From contig NW_027480494.1 in the NCBI RefSeq assembly GCF_051401765.1, forward strand, positions 744,001-808,000: a DNA stretch of 64,000 bases, written 5' to 3'. The translations under genes were made by a program, and so were the position numbers. Below the pieces are notes generated by a model, which searched no databases, was not told the DNA's origin, and saw only the letters and a program-made list of their open reading frames with translations. The DNA is from Calliopsis andreniformis. Lineage: Eukaryota; Arthropoda; Insecta; Hymenoptera; Andrenidae. This document shows positions 54,301-64,000 of this stretch, in pieces; the first letter of the stretch is position 1; every line of letters begins with the position of its first letter.

Positions 54301-55275
54301 CCAGAGCCAGAGCCACAGCAGCCGTAGACATAGCCATAGCCTTAGCAGCCATAGACATAATCATAGCCATAGCAGCCATAGCCATAGCCACAGCAGCCAC
54401 AGCCATGGCCATAGTAGCCAAAGCCATAGCCATGGCCATAGTAGCCAAAGCCATAGCCATTGCAGCCATAGCCATAGACATAGCCATAGCCGCCAAAACC
54501 ATAGCCGTAGCCATAGCCATAGCAGCCATAGCCATAGCCATAGCAGCCATACCAATGGCCATAGTAGCCAAAGCCGTAGACATAGCAGCCATAGCCATAG
54601 CCATATCCATAGCGGCCATAGCCATAGCCACAGCAGTCATAGCCATAGCCATAGCCATAACAGCCATAGCCATAGCCATAGCCATAGCCATAGCAGCCAT
54701 AGCCATAGCCATAGCAGCCATAGCCATAGCCATAGCAGATATAGCCACAGCCATAGCAGCCATAGCCATAGCCATAGCCATAGCTGCCATAGGCATAGCC
54801 ATACCCATAGCAGACATAGACATAGCCATAGCAGTCATAGCCATAGCCATAGCCATAGCCATAGCAGCCATAGCCACAGCCATAGCAGCCATAGCCATAG
54901 CCATAGCAGCCATAGCAATAGCCATAGCAGCCATAACCACAGCCATAGCAGCCATAACCATAGCCATAGCAGCCATAGCCATTGCCATAGCAGTCATAGC
55001 CATAGACATAGCCATAGCAGCTGTAGCCATTGCCAAAGCGGCCATAGCCATAGCCATAGCAGCCGTAGCCATAGCAGCCGCAGCCATAGCCAAAGCCATA
55101 GCAGCCATTGCCATAGCCATTGCAGCCATAACCACAGCCATAGCAGCCATAGCCATAGCCATAGCAGCCATAGGCATATCCATAGCAGCGAGAGCCAGAG
55201 CCGCAGCAGCCGTAGACATAGCCATATCCTTAGCAGCCATAGACATAACCATAGCCATAGCAGCCATAGCTATAG
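51375..55275 (+). repeat. 3.9 kb block, second copy
   Basis: This copy matches 44,490-48,390 at a fixed 6,885 bp offset. It begins at a doubled accaatggccatagtagcc module (51,325-51,400) and ends near 55,275, where gctatagccatagcc leads into the cagccgtatcc module in place of the ctgccatagccatgg seen in the first copy. Its own private changes include gccacaggc near 53,680 and agctatagcc near 53,706. Confidence 0.88.
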
Positions 55276-58200
55276 CCATAGCCATAGCAGCCGTATCCAT
55301 AGCCATAGTAGCCATAGCCATAGCCATAGCAGCCATAGTCGCCATAGCCATAACCATAGCAGCCATAGCCATAGCCATAGCAGACATAGCCATAGCCATA
55401 GCCATAGCAGCCGTATCCATAGCCACAGTAGCCATAGCCATAGCCATAGCAGCCATAGCCGCCATAGCCATAGCCATAGCAGCCATAGCCATAGCCATTG
55501 CAGCCATAGCCATAGCCATAGCAGCCATAGCAATAGCCATACCCATAGCAGCCATAGCCATAGCCATAGCAGTCATGGCCATAGCCATAGCAGACATAAC
55601 CACAGCCATAGCAGCCATAGCCATAGCCATAGCAGCCATAGCCATCGCCATAGCCTTAGCAGCAACAGCCATAGTCATAGCCATAGCCATAGCAGCTATA
55701 GCCATAGCCATAGCCATAGCAGCCACAGCCGTAGCCATAGCAGCCATAGCCATAGCCATAGCAGCCATAGTAGACATAGCCATAGCCATAGCAGCCATAG
55801 CCATAGCCATAGCAGCCATAGCCATAGCTATAGCAGCCAGAGCTAGAGCCACAGCAGCCGTAAACATAGCCATAGCCTTAGCAGCCATAGCCATAACCAT
55901 AGCTATAGCAGCCATAGCCATAGCAGCCATAGACATATCCATAGCAGCCAGAGCCAGAGCCACAGCAGCCGTAGACATAGCCATAGCATCCATAGCCATA
56001 GCAGCCGTAGCCATAGCCATAGCTGCCATAGTCATAACCTTAGCCATTGCAGCCATAGCCATAGCCATAGCAGCCATAGCCGTAGCCATAGCAGCCATAG
56101 CCATAGTCATAGCAGCCATATCCATAGCCATAGCAGCCATAGCGATAGTCGTAGCAGCCGTAGGCATAGCCATAGCAGCCATAGCTATATCCATAGCAGA
56201 CACACACATAGCCACAGCCATAGCAGCCATAATGATAGCCATAGCCATAGCAGCCAATGCCATAGCCATAGCCATAGCCATAGCAGCCGATGCCATATCC
56301 ATAGCCATAGCAGCTGTAGCTGTTGCCAAAGCGGCCATAGCCATAGCCACAGCAGCCTTAGCCATAGCCATAGCCATAGCAGACATAGCCATAGCCATAG
56401 CCATAGCAGCCTTAGCCATAGCTATAGTCATAGCAGCCATAGCCATAGCCACAGCCATAGCAGCCATAATCATAGCCATAGCCATAGCAGCCAATGCCAT
56501 AGCCATAGCCATAGCAGCTGTAGCCATTGCCAAAGCGGCCATAGCCATAGCCACAGCAGCCTTAGCCATAGCCATAGCCAGAGCAGCCATAGCCATAGCA
56601 GCCGCAGCCATAGCCACAGCCATAGCAGCCATAGCCATAACCATAGCAGCCATAGCCATAGCAGACATAACCACAGCCATAGCAGCCATAGCCAAAGACA
56701 TAGCCATAGCAGCCATAGCCATAGCCATAGCCATAGCCATAGCAGCCATAGCCATAGCCATAGCAGACATAGCCATAGCCATAGCCATAGCAGCCGTATC
56801 CATAGCCATAGTAGCCATAGCAATAGCCATAGCACCCATAGTCGCCATAGCCATAACCATAGCAGCCATAGCCATAGCCATAGCAGACATAGCCATAGCC
56901 ATAGCCATAGCAGCCGTATCCATAGCCATCGTAGCCATAGCCATAGCCATAGCAGCCATAGCCGCCATAGCTATACCCATAGCAGCCATAGTAGACACAG
57001 CCATAGCCACAGCAGCCATAGCCATAGTCATATCAGGCATAGCCGCATCCATAGCAGCCATAGCCATAGCCATAGCAGCCATTACCACAGCCATAGCAGC
57101 CATAGCCATAGCCATAGCAGCCATAGCCATAGACATAGCAGCCATAGCCATAGGCGTAGCAGCCATAGCAGCCATAGCGATAGCCATAGCAGCCATAGGC
57201 ATACTCATAGCAGCCGGAGCCAGAGCCATAGCAGACATAGCCATAGCCATAGCCATAGCAGCCGTATCCATAGCCATAGTAGCCATAGCCATAGCCATAG
57301 CAGCCATAGTCGCCATAGCCATAGCCATAGCAGCCATAGCCATAGCCATTGCAGCCATAGCCATAGCCATAGCAGCCATAGCCATAGCCATACCCATAGC
57401 AGCCATAGCCATAGCCATAGCAGCCATAGCCATAGCCACAGCCATAGCAGCCATAGCCATAACCATAGCAGCCATAGCCATAGCCATAGCAGACATAACC
57501 ACAGCCATAGCAGACACAGCCATAGCCATAGCTGCCATAGGCATGGCCATAGCAGCCAAAGCCATAGCCATAGCAGCCATAGCCATAGACATAGCCATAG
57601 CATCCATAGCCATAGCCATAGCCATGGCCATAGCAGCCATAGCCATACCCATAGCAGCCATAGCCATAGCCATAGCAGTCATAGCCATAGCCATAGCCAT
57701 AGCCATAGCCATAGCAGCCATAGCCATAGCCATTGCAGCCATCGCCATAGCCATAGCAGCCATAGCCGTAGCCATAGCAGCCATAGCCATAGCCAATGCA
57801 GCCATAACCATAGCCATAGCATCCATAGCGATAGCCATAGCAGCCGTAGGCAGAGCCATAGCAACCATAGCTATATCCATAGCAGACACACACATAGCCA
57901 CAGCCATAGCAGCCATAATCATAGCCATAGCCATAGCAGCCAATGCCATAGCCATAGCCATAGCAGCCACAGCCGTAGCCATAGCAGCCATAGCCATAGC
58001 CATAGCAGCCATAGTAGACATAGCCATAGCCATAGCAGCCATAGCCATAGCCATAGCAGCCATAGCCATAGCTATAGCAGCCAGAGCCAGAGCCACAGCA
58101 GCCGTAAACATAGCCATAGCCTTAGCAGCCATAGCCATAACCATAGCTATAGCAGCCATAGCCATAGCAGCCATAGACATATCCATAGCAGCCAGAGCCA

Positions 58201-61200
58201 GAGCCACAGCAGCCGTAGACATAGCCATAGCATCCATAGCCATAGCAGCCGTAGCCATAGCTATAGCTGCCATAGTCATAACCTTAGCCATTGCAGCCAT
58301 AGCCATAGCCATAGCAGCCATAGCCGTAGCCATAGCAGCCATAGCCATAGTCATAGCAGCCATAGCCATAGCCATAGCAGCCATAGCGATAGTCGTAGCA
58401 GCCGTAGGCATAGCCATAGCAGCCATAGCTATATCCATAGCAGACACACACATAGCCACAGCCATAGCAGCCATAATCATAGCCATAGCCATAGCAGCCA
58501 ATGCCATAGCCATAGCCATAGCCATAGCAGCCGATGCCATATCCATAGCCATAGCAGCTGTAGCTGTTGCCAAAGCGGCCATAGCCATAGCCACAGCAGC
58601 CTTAGCCATAGCCATAGCCATAGCAGACATAGCCATAGCCATAGCCATAGCAGCCTTAGCCATAGCCATAGTCATAGCAGCCATAGCCACAGCCATAGCC
58701 ATAGCAGACTTAGCCATAGCCATAGCAGCCATAGCCATAGCAGCCGCAGCCATAGCCATAGCCATAGCAGCCATTGCCATAGCCATAGCAGCCATAACCA
58801 CAGCCATAGCGGCCATAGCCATAGCCATAGCAGCCAGAGCCATAGCAGCCAGAGCCAGAGCCACAGCAGCCGTAGACATAGCCATAGCCTTAGCAGCCAT
58901 AGACATAATCATAGCCATAGCAGCCATAGCCATAGCCACAGCAGCCACAGCCATGGCCATAGTAGCCAAAGCCATAGCCATGGCCATAGTAGCCAAAGCC
59001 ATAGCCATTGCAGCCATAGCCATAGACATAACCATAGCCGCCAAAACCATAGCCGTAGCCATAGCCATAGCAGCCATATCCATAGCCATAGCAGCCATAG
59101 CGATAGCCATAGCAGCCGTAGGCAGAGGCATAGCAGCCATAGCTATATCCATAGTAGACACACACATAGCCACAGCCACAGCAGCCATAATCATAGCCAT
59201 AGCCATAGCAGCCAATGCCATAGCCATAGCCATAGCAGCTGTAGCCATTGCCAAAGCGGCCATAGCCATAGCCACAGCAGCCTTAGCCATAGCCATAGCC
59301 AGAGCAGCCATAGCCATAGCAGCCGCAGCCATAGCCACAGCCATAGCAGCCATAGCCATAACCATAGCAGCCATAGCCATAGCAGACATAACCGCAGCCA
59401 TAGCAGCCATAGCCACAGCCATAGCAGCCATAGCCATAGCCATAGCAGCCAGAGGCAGAGCCACAGCAGCCGCAGACATAGCCATAGCCTTAGGAGCCAT
59501 AGACATAACCATAGCCATAGCAGCCATAGCCATAGCCATAGCCGCCACAGCCATGGCCATAGTATCCAAAACCATAGCCATAGCAGCCATAGCCAAAGAC
59601 ATAGCCATAGCAGCCATAGCCATAGCCATAGCCATAGCCATAGCAGCCATAGCCATAGCCATAGCAGACATAGCCATAGCCATAGCCATAGCAGCCGTAT
59701 CCATAGCCATAGTAGCCATAGCAATAGCCATAGCACCCATAGTCGCCATAGCCATAACCATAGCAGCCATAGCCATAGCCATAGCAGACATAGCCATAGC
59801 CATAGCCATAGCAGCCGTATCCATAGCCATCGTAGCCATAGCCATAGCCATAGCAGCCACAGCCGCCATAGCTATACCCATAGCAGCCATAGTAGACACA
59901 GCCATAGCCACAGCAGCCATAGCCATAGGCGTAGCAGCCATAGCAGCCATAGCGATAGCCATAGCAGCCATAGGCATACTCATAGCAGCCGGAGCCAGAG
60001 CCACAGCAGCCGTAGGCATAGCCATAGCCTTAGCAGCCATAGCCATAACCATACCCATAGCAGCCATAGCCATAGCCATAGCAGCCATTGCAATGGCCAT
60101 AGTAGCCAAAGCCGTAGCCATAGCAGCCATAGCCATAGCCATAGCAGCCATAGCCATACCCACAGCAGCCATAGCCATAGCCATAGCAGTCATAGCCATA
60201 GCCATAGCCATAGCAGCCATGGCCATAGCCATAGCCATAGCAGCCATAGCCATAGCCATAGCAGCCATAGCCATAGCCATAGCAGACATAGCCACAGCCA
60301 TGGCAGCCATAGCCATAGCCATAGCAGCCATAGCCATCGCCATAGCCTTAGCAGCAATAGCCATAGTCATAGCCATAGCCATAGCAGCTATAGCCATAGC
60401 CATAGCCATAGCAGCCATTGCCATAGCCATAGCAGCCATAACCACAGCCATAGCGGCCATAGCCATAGCCATAGCAGCCAGAGCCATAGCAGCCAGAGCC
60501 AGAGCCACAGCAGCCGTAGACATAGCCATAGCCTTAGCAGCCATAGACATAATCATAGCCATAGCAGCCATAGCCTTAGCAGCCATAGACATAATCATAG
60601 CCATAGCAGCCATAGCCATAGCCACAGCAGCCACAGCCATAGACATAGCCATAGCCGCCAAAACCATAGCCGTAGCCGTAGCCATAGCAGCCATAGCCAT
60701 AGCCATAGCAGATATAGCCACAGCCATAGCAGCCATAGCCATAGCCATAGCTGCCATAGGCATAGCCATACCCATAGCAGCCATAGACATAGGCATAGCA
60801 GTCATAGCCATAGCCATAGCCATAGCCATAGCAGCCATAGCCATAGCCATAGCAGCCATAGCCATAGCCATAGCAGCCATAGTAATAGCCATAGCAGCCA
60901 TAACCACAGCCATAGCAGCCATAGCCATAGCCATAGCAGCCATAGCCATAGCCATAGCAGTCATAGCCATAGACATAGCCATAGCAGCTATAGCCATAGC
61001 CATAGCTATAGCAGACATAGCCATAGCCATAGCAGCCATAGCCATAGCCATACCCATAGCAGCCATAGCCATAGCCATAGCAATCATGGCCATAGCCAGA
61101 GACAAAGCAGCCATAGCCTTAGCCACAGCCATAGAAGCCATAGCCATAACCATAGCAGCCATAGCCATAGCCATAGCAGACATAACCACAGCCATAGCAG

Positions 61201-61219
61201 CCATAGCCATAGCCATAGC
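55276..61219 (+). repeat. Mosaic with 2,244 and 2,721 bp offset duplications
   Basis: The block 55,721-56,450 recurs at 57,965-58,694 (offset 2,244; CA markers 56,200 and 58,444), including the rare gccgtaaacatagcc and gatagtcgtagcc variants. A second block with the cataatcat and caatgcc variants at 56,465 recurs from 59,186 (offset 2,721). This grows to 2,901 at the rare gccatcgtagcc variant (56,926 and 59,827), because the later copy has gained 180 bp around a ccagaggcagagcc module. Further CA markers lie at 57,886 and 59,158. Confidence 0.78.
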
Positions 61220-64000
61220 AGTCATAGCCATAGCCATAGCCATAGCCATAGCCATAGCAGCCATAGCCATAGCCGATGCAGCCATAGCCATAGCCATAGC
61301 AGCCATAGCCGTAGCCATAGCAGCCATAGCCATAGCCAATGCAGCCATAACCATAGCCATAGCATCCATAGCGATAGCCATAGCAGCCGTAGGCAGAGCC
61401 ATAGCAGCCATAGCTATATCCATAGCAGACACACACATAGCCACAGCCATAGCAGCCATAACCATAGCCATAGCCATAGCAGCCAATGCCATAGCCATAG
61501 CCATAGCAGCTGTAGCCATTGCCAAAGCGGCCATAGCCATAGCCACAGCATCCTTAGCCATAGCCATACCCATAGCAGACATAGCCATAGCCATAGCCAT
61601 AGCAGCCTTGGCCGTAGCCATAGTCATAGCAGACATAGCCATAGCCATAGCCATAGCAGCCATAGCCATAGCCATAGCAGCCGTAGCCATAGCAGCCGCA
61701 GCCATAGCCATAGCCATAGCAGCCATTGCCATAGCCATTGCAGCCATAACCACAGCCATAGCAGCCATAGCCATAGCCATAGCAGCCATAGGCATATCCA
61801 TAGCAGCGAGAGCCAGAGCCGCAGCAGCCGTAGACATAGCCATATCCTTAGCAGCCATAGACATAACCATAGCCATAGCAGCCATAGCTATAGCCATAGC
61901 TGCCATAGCCATGGCCATAGTAGCCAAAGCCATAGCCATAGCAGCCATAGCCATAGACATAGACATAGCCATAGCAGCCATAGCCATAGCCATAGCCATA
62001 GCCATAGCAGCCATAGCCATAGCCGTAGCAGCCATAGCCATAGCCACAGCAGCCATAGCAGCCATAGCTATAGCCATAGCAGCCATAGGCATACCCATAG
62101 CAGCCATAGCGATAGCCATAGCAGCCATAGCCATAGCCATAGCAGTCATAGCCATAGCCATAGACATAACAGCCATAGCCATAGCAGCCATAGCCATAGC
62201 CATAGCCATAGCCGTAGCAGCCATAGCCATAGCCATAGCAGCCATAACCACAGCCATAGCAGCCATAGCCATAGCCATGGCAGCCATAGGCATATCCATA
62301 GCAGCGAGAGCCAGAGCCATAGCAGCCATAGCCATAGACATAGCCATAGCATCCATAGCCGTAGCCACAGCCATAGTCATGGCCATAGCAGCCATAGCCA
62401 TACCCATAGCAGCCATAGCCATAGCCATAGCAGTCATAGCCATAGCCATTGCAGCCATAACCACAGCCATAGCAGCCATAGCCATAGCCATAGCTGCCAT
62501 AGGCATGGCCATAGTAGCCAAAGCCATAGCCATAGCAGCCATAGCCATAGACATAGCCATAGCATCCATAGCCGTAGCCACAGCCATAGCCATGGCCATA
62601 GCAGCCATAGCCATACCCATAGCAGCCATAGCCATAGCCATAGCAGTCATAGCCATAGCCATAGCCATAGCCATAGCCATAGCAGCCATAGCCATAGCCG
62701 ATGCAGCCATAGCCATAGCCATAGCAGCCATAGCCGTAGCCATAGCAGCCATAGCCATAGCCAATGCAGCCATAACCATAGCCATAGCATCCATAGCGAT
62801 AGCCATAGCAGCCGTAGGCAGAGCCATAGCAGCCATAGCTATATCCATAGCAGACACACACATAGCCACAGCCATAGCAGCCATAACCATAGCCATAGCC
62901 ATAGCAGCCAATGCCATAGCCATAGCCATAGCAGCTGTAGCCATTGCCAAAGCGGCCATAGCCATAGCCACAGCATCCTTAGCCATAGCCATACCCATAG
63001 CAGACATAGCCATAGCCATAGCCATAGCAGCCTTGGCCGTAGCCATAGTCATAGCAGACATAGCCATAGCCATAGCCATAGCAGCCATAGCCATAGCCAT
63101 AGCAGCCGTAGCCATAGCAGCCGCAGCCATAGCCATAGCCATAGCAGCCATTGCCATAGCCATTGCAGCCATAACCACAGCCATAGCAGCCATAGCCATA
63201 GCCATAGCAGCCATAGGCATATCCATAGCAGCGAGAGCCAGAGCCGCAGCAGCCGTAGACATAGCCATATCCTTAGCAGCCATAGACATAACCATAGCCA
63301 TAGCAGCCATAGCTATAGCCATAGCTGCCATAGCCATGGCCATAGTAGCCAAAGCCATAGCCATAGCAGCCATAGCCATAGACATAGACATAGCCATAGC
63401 AGCCATAGCCATAGCCATAGCCATAGCCATAGCAGCCATAGCCATAGCCGTAGCAGCCATAGCCATAGCCACAGCAGCCATAGCAGCCATAGCTATAGCC
63501 ATAGCAGCCATAGGCATACCCATAGCAGCCATAGCGATAGCCATAGCAGCCATAGCCATAGCCATAGCAGTCATAGCCATAGCCATAGACATAACAGCCA
63601 TAGCCATAGCAGCCATAGCCATAGCCATAGCCATAGCCGTAGCAGCCATAGCCATAGCCATAGCAGCCATAGCCATAGCCATAGCAGCCATAGCCATAGC
63701 CAGAGCAGTCATAGCCACAGCCATAGCAGTCATGGCCATAGCCATAGCAGCCATAGGCATAGCCATACCCATAGCAGCCATAGCCATAGCCATAGCAGTC
63801 ATAGCTATAGCCATAGCCATAGCAGCCATAGCCATAGCCATAGCAGCCATTGCAATGGCCATAGTAGCCAAAGCCGTAGCCATAGCAGCCATAGCCATAG
63901 CCATAGCAGCCATAGCCATACCCACAGCAGCCATAGCCATAGCCATAGCAGTCATAGCCATAGCCATAGCCATAGCAGCCATACCAATGGCCATAGTAGC
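61220..64000 (+). repeat. 1,425 bp tandem pair, running off the right edge
   Basis: The CA markers at 61,429 and 62,854 and the rare cagcatccttagcc variant (tcctt at 61,551 and 62,976) give a 1,425 bp offset. Similarity runs about 61,220-62,240 against 62,645-63,665. After that the first copy jumps to a gcgagagccagagccatagc junction near 62,300, while the second continues into modules shared with 46.7-47.0 and 53.6-53.9 kb. The window ends inside the array. Confidence 0.85.

Larger units (their letters stand above)
4891..62863 (+). repeat. CA-marker module, 22 copies
   Basis: The string acacacacat occurs at 4,891; 5,431; 12,568; 13,108; 23,686; 23,983; 26,338; 28,314; 32,190; 35,925; 38,356; 39,196; 41,350; 42,241; 45,898; 52,783; 56,200; 57,886; 58,444; 59,158; 61,429 and 62,854. 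Almost every copy is preceded by agctatatccatag (agctacatccatag at 23,671) and by a gtaggca variant, and followed by cacagccatagcagc (cacaggc at 5,431 and 13,108). It is the least repetitive part of the array and the best landmark for aligning its units. I see no regulatory signal in it. Confidence 0.92.
37667..63994 (-). other. 8,775-codon Ala-Met frame, a by-product of the repeat
   Basis: Same composition as the preceding frame. It runs without interruption from the right edge of the window down to 37,761, where the 1 bp insertion turns it into a Gly-Tyr frame that ends shortly after. Its continuity shows that every other insertion or deletion between 37.8 and 64 kb is a multiple of three. 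It has no non-repeat N-terminus, since the window ends inside the array. Confidence 0.9.
1..64000 (+). repeat. Satellite array of (CATAGC)n-AGC monomers filling the window
   Basis: Every stretch examined is made of CATAGC hexamers interrupted by an extra AGC, most often after three hexamers (21 bp), also after two, four or five (15, 27, 33 bp). The 21 bp consensus contains 7 A, 7 C, 4 G and 3 T, so the + strand is constantly rich in A and C. Point variants distinguish monomers, and the same ordered sets of variants recur kilobases apart, which is how the larger repeat units below were recognised. Orientation is constant from end to end and both ends of the window are inside the array. No interspersed element, unique spacer or ordinary gene interrupts it. 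The size and hierarchical organisation are typical of eukaryotic satellite DNA; the species cannot be told from this. Confidence 0.97.

Noticed and set aside
61848..62861. A cluster of keratin-associated protein genes on the minus strand (readings beginning MCVC)
   Set aside because: The starts are GTG codons inside the CA marker, the stops come from the common ccttag variant, lengths vary at random, and no family-specific ends or gene spacing are present. The composition alone is not enough.
37667..63994. A real (Ala-Met)n protein on the minus strand
   Set aside because: Same argument. ATG is built into the monomer, and the reading turns into Gly-Tyr at the 1 bp insertion without any apparent consequence.
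1..64000. CRISPR array
   Set aside because: The repeats are contiguous and the intervals between landmarks are themselves the same repeat. There are no unique spacers, no direct repeat of constant length and no cas genes.
1..64000. Telomeric repeat or CENP-B-box alpha satellite
   Set aside because: The hexamer does not match the common G-rich telomere motifs and no CENP-B-box-like string was seen. The monomer is 21 bp, not about 171 bp.
1..64000. Hairpins or terminators from palindromes such as ccatgg and catagctatg
   Set aside because: These are short, are direct consequences of single variants in the hexamer, and have no long stems or T-runs next to them.

Overview
The whole 64 kb window is one tandem-repeat (satellite) array. 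I found no unique sequence anywhere and no gene, RNA gene, mobile element or CRISPR array that I can support. The building rule on the + strand is (CATAGC)n followed by one extra AGC. n is most often 3 (a 21 bp monomer), with 15, 27 and occasionally 9 or 33 bp versions. Scattered point variants (for example agacat, agtcat, ccttagcc, ccaaagcc, cacagcc, gcgatag) mark individual monomers and make it possible to recognise longer repeat units. The array runs off both ends of the window, so its true size is larger. It lies in one orientation throughout; I saw no inverted block.

Above the monomer there is a clear higher-order structure built by segmental and tandem duplication. From left to right: a ~6.3 kb unit present twice (about 1.8-8.1 kb and 8.1-16.1 kb), with an internal 1,368 bp duplication in the second copy and a 540 bp duplication in both; a mosaic with 3,621 and 2,298 bp offsets (15.2-23.5 kb); a 2,355 bp duplication (23.5-27.1 kb); a 3,735 bp unit in two full and two partial copies (27.7-40.7 kb), nearly identical by eye; an 891 bp tandem pair (40.7-42.5 kb); a 3.9 kb block repeated 6,885 bp away (44.5-48.4 and 51.4-55.3 kb); a 2,244 bp offset duplication (55.7-58.7 kb); and a 1,425 bp tandem pair (61.2-63.7 kb). 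A (CA)-rich marker module recurs 22 times.

The array is open in up to five frames because the monomer is a multiple of three and carries TAG in only one frame. Three of these frames, (Ala-Ile)n and (His-Ser)n on + and (Ala-Met)n on -, are built of codons two or more substitutions away from a stop. This explains apparent ORFs of thousands of codons without any coding function. A fourth frame on the - strand reads (Gly-Tyr)n-Cys and superficially resembles glycine-tyrosine-rich keratin-associated or structural proteins, but it is broken every few hundred bases. I therefore do not call any CDS. Only two length changes in 64 kb are not multiples of three: a 1 bp deletion near 27,195 and a 1 bp insertion near 37,761. 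They cancel each other, and the 3,735 bp units lie mostly between them.

An array this large, with higher-order repeats, points to a eukaryotic nuclear genome (heterochromatin, or an expanded low-complexity locus) assembled from long reads. The sequence itself does not identify the species.
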